Below are positions 5,451-5,785 of a DNA stretch of 5,785 nt, piece by piece; the first letter of the stretch is position 1; every line of letters starts with the position of its first letter. The position numbers and the translations under genes are program-made. This DNA comes from Candidatus Pacearchaeota archaeon (GTDB taxonomy: Archaea > Nanobdellota > Nanobdellia > Pacearchaeales > GW2011-AR1), in contig JACPLS010000050.1 of NCBI GenBank assembly GCA_016186375.1, forward strand, positions 1 to 5,785, read 5' to 3'. The notes under the pieces are model-generated. The model was not told where the DNA came from. It ran no database searches and saw only the letters and a list, made by a program, of their open reading frames with translations.

Positions 5451-5457
5451 AGGTGAT
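5451..5457 (+). promoter_or_regulatory. Strong ribosome binding site of the zinc-ribbon gene
   Basis: AGGTGAT is a seven-base perfect match to the archaeal 16S rRNA anti-Shine-Dalgarno sequence, four bases before the ATG at 5462. It decides the start of a gene otherwise too short to be called with ease. It sits directly against the foot of the third leader hairpin. Confidence 0.75.
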
Positions 5458-5461
5458 ACAA

Positions 5462-5611
5462 ATGAGATGTGCAATATGCGGGACGCAAATAAAGCCATGG
5501 TTTGAAGTGTGCTATGGATGTTACAGTCCAGTATCAAAAGATAGTGGAAGTAGCCCAGAGCCGATAAAGGCAAATGATTTCATGAAAGAAATGAAGATTG
5601 ATGGATGGTAA
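5462..5611 (+). CDS. 49-residue zinc-ribbon mini-protein
   Basis: The frame encodes 49 residues starting MRCAICGTQI and ending MKIDGW. Two CxxC knuckles, C3-C6 (CAIC) and C17-C20 (CYGC), spaced ten residues apart, form a classic four-cysteine zinc ribbon covering the first 22 residues. A Ser/Pro-rich linker (22-34) and a short charged helix at about 38-47 follow. Such mini zinc ribbons usually act through protein or nucleic-acid contacts; the partner here is unknown. Evidence that it is real: an excellent ribosome binding site at 5451-5457, a TATA box with a structured leader upstream, and codon use that gives a sensible protein. It has no same-strand neighbour close enough to form an operon. 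A three-hairpin structure follows its stop. An overlapping minus-strand frame (5172-5573) is judged spurious. Confidence 0.75.
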   Translation: MRCAICGTQIKPWFEVCYGCYSPVSKDSGSSPEPIKANDFMKEMKIDGW

Positions 5612-5623
5612 AAAAGAAAAAAA

Positions 5624-5669
5624 CCGGTAGGATAACCGGCAATCCAGATGATTGACACCCTTTAAGTGT
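5624..5669 (+). terminator. Three exactly abutting perfect hairpins after the zinc-ribbon gene
   Basis: CCGGT (5624-5628)/ACCGG (5635-5639), CAATC (5640-5644)/GATTG (5650-5654) and ACAC (5655-5658)/GTGT (5666-5669) are all perfect and follow one another without a spare base, starting 12 bases after the stop codon. It could be a 3' stabilising or terminating structure, or the body of a small RNA. Typing it as a terminator is a guess from position. Confidence 0.4.
5625..5661 (+). repeat. Degenerate ~37-bp repeat, copy 1 (tRNA-like D-arm and anticodon-loop sequence)
   Basis: This copy shares two exact 11-base blocks with the copy at 5704-5741: CGGTAGGATAA (5625-5635) and ATTGACACCCT (5651-5661). 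Its GGAT-AACCGGCA-ATCC segment (5630-5645) would make a perfect tRNA D arm and TTGACAC a tRNA-like anticodon loop. However, the flanks do not pair as acceptor or anticodon stems. Confidence 0.5.
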
Positions 5670-5684
5670 TATAATAATTAGCCA

Positions 5685-5694
5685 CTATATAAAT
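5685..5694 (+). promoter_or_regulatory. Candidate TATA box ahead of the terminal structured element
   Basis: CTATATAAAT at 5685-5694 would place a transcription start near 5715, inside the second repeat copy. That does not suit a tRNA beginning at 5700 but would suit an RNA made of the 3' stem-loops. It is weak evidence in such AT-rich DNA. Confidence 0.3.
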
Positions 5695-5699
5695 TTTAT

Positions 5700-5785
5700 G
5701 CCGCGGTAGGATAATCCGGTATTCCGGCAGATTGACACCCTGCTGCTCGAAAGAGCTTCTGGGTTCAAACCTCGGAAAGGGTTAA
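5700..5785 (+). ncRNA. tRNA-like element or structured RNA containing repeat copy 2; reaches the right edge
   Basis: A D-arm-like GGAT-AATCCGGTA-TTCC (5709-5725) is followed by GCAGA / CCTGC (one A-C mismatch) around TTGACAC, a GAAA-capped GCTC/GAGC stem (5745-5756) like a long variable arm, and CTGGG-TTCAAAC-CTCGG (5759-5775) like a T arm. The presumed acceptor strands GCCGCGG (5700-5706) and AAAGGGT (5776-5782) do not pair, so it is not a normal tRNA. The alternative fold ACCC (5737-5740)/GGGT (5761-5764) around the GAAA stem suggests another structured RNA. It could also be a decayed tRNA, or a tRNA interrupted beyond the window. Confidence 0.35.
5704..5741 (+). repeat. Degenerate ~38-bp repeat, copy 2
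   Basis: CGGTAGGATAA (5704-5714) and ATTGACACCCT (5731-5741) are identical to blocks in the copy at 5625-5661, with a start-to-start spacing of 79-80 bases. The segment between the blocks differs and makes a CCGG-TATT-CCGG hairpin here. Confidence 0.5.

Noticed and set aside
5172..5573. 133-codon open frame on the minus strand
   Set aside because: It has no recognisable domain and a low-complexity-free but unpatterned composition rich in Ser/Cys. It covers the leader hairpins and lies antisense to the zinc-ribbon gene, which has a far better start signal.
5652..5675. Bacterial-type promoter: TTGACA with a TATAAT downstream
   Set aside because: The spacer is only about 12 bases instead of about 17, TTGACA is part of the repeat, and the other signals in the window are archaeal.
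5700..5782. Functional tRNA-Val (GAC)
   Set aside because: The acceptor strands do not pair, the anticodon stem has an A-C mismatch, the D stem has a T-T mismatch, and the extra arm is long, unlike valine tRNAs.
1..5785. CRISPR array or IS element
   Set aside because: There are no regularly spaced identical repeats, and no transposase frame or terminal inverted repeats with target duplication could be found.

Overview
The window looks like AT-rich archaeal DNA. Three independent signs support this: TATA-type promoter boxes sit about 24-30 bases ahead of gene starts (including one apparently leaderless gene), one predicted protein carries a TFB (archaeal TFIIB) type cyclin repeat, and one start codon is preceded by AGGTGAT, a perfect match to the archaeal 16S rRNA 3' end. 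I cannot assign the lineage more closely.

Left part (1-3389, all minus strand): a tRNA-like gene with an insertion in its anticodon loop is followed 22 bases later by a tightly packed operon. In transcription order it holds a 243-residue protein with a C-terminal TFB-like cyclin repeat, a 64-residue helical small protein, a 654-residue SMC/Rad50-like ATPase resembling DndD, and a protein resembling DndE that runs off the left edge. Every junction overlaps (ATGA, 14 bases, ATGA), so the four genes are probably made together. The small protein + DndD-like + DndE-like trio is the core of a DNA phosphorothioation-type (Dnd) modification or defence locus. dndB and dndC are not upstream, where they usually lie; a transcription-factor-like gene takes that place. 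This is the best candidate here for an undescribed system variant.

Middle (3390-5063): a minus-strand amino-group DNA methyltransferase with its own TATA box and apparently leaderless start. It is divergent from a plus-strand small winged-helix regulator whose start codon abuts a near-perfect palindrome. No restriction enzyme gene is visible beside the methylase.

Right part (5064-5785): mostly non-coding and rich in structure. It holds an isolated 10-bp hairpin, then a TATA box followed by three hairpins forming the leader of a 49-residue two-CxxC zinc-ribbon protein with a strong ribosome binding site. Three exactly abutting hairpins follow the stop codon. Two degenerate 37-38 bp repeats about 80 bp apart have tRNA-like D-arm and anticodon-loop features; the second continues into a GAAA-capped stem and a T-arm-like hairpin at the window end.
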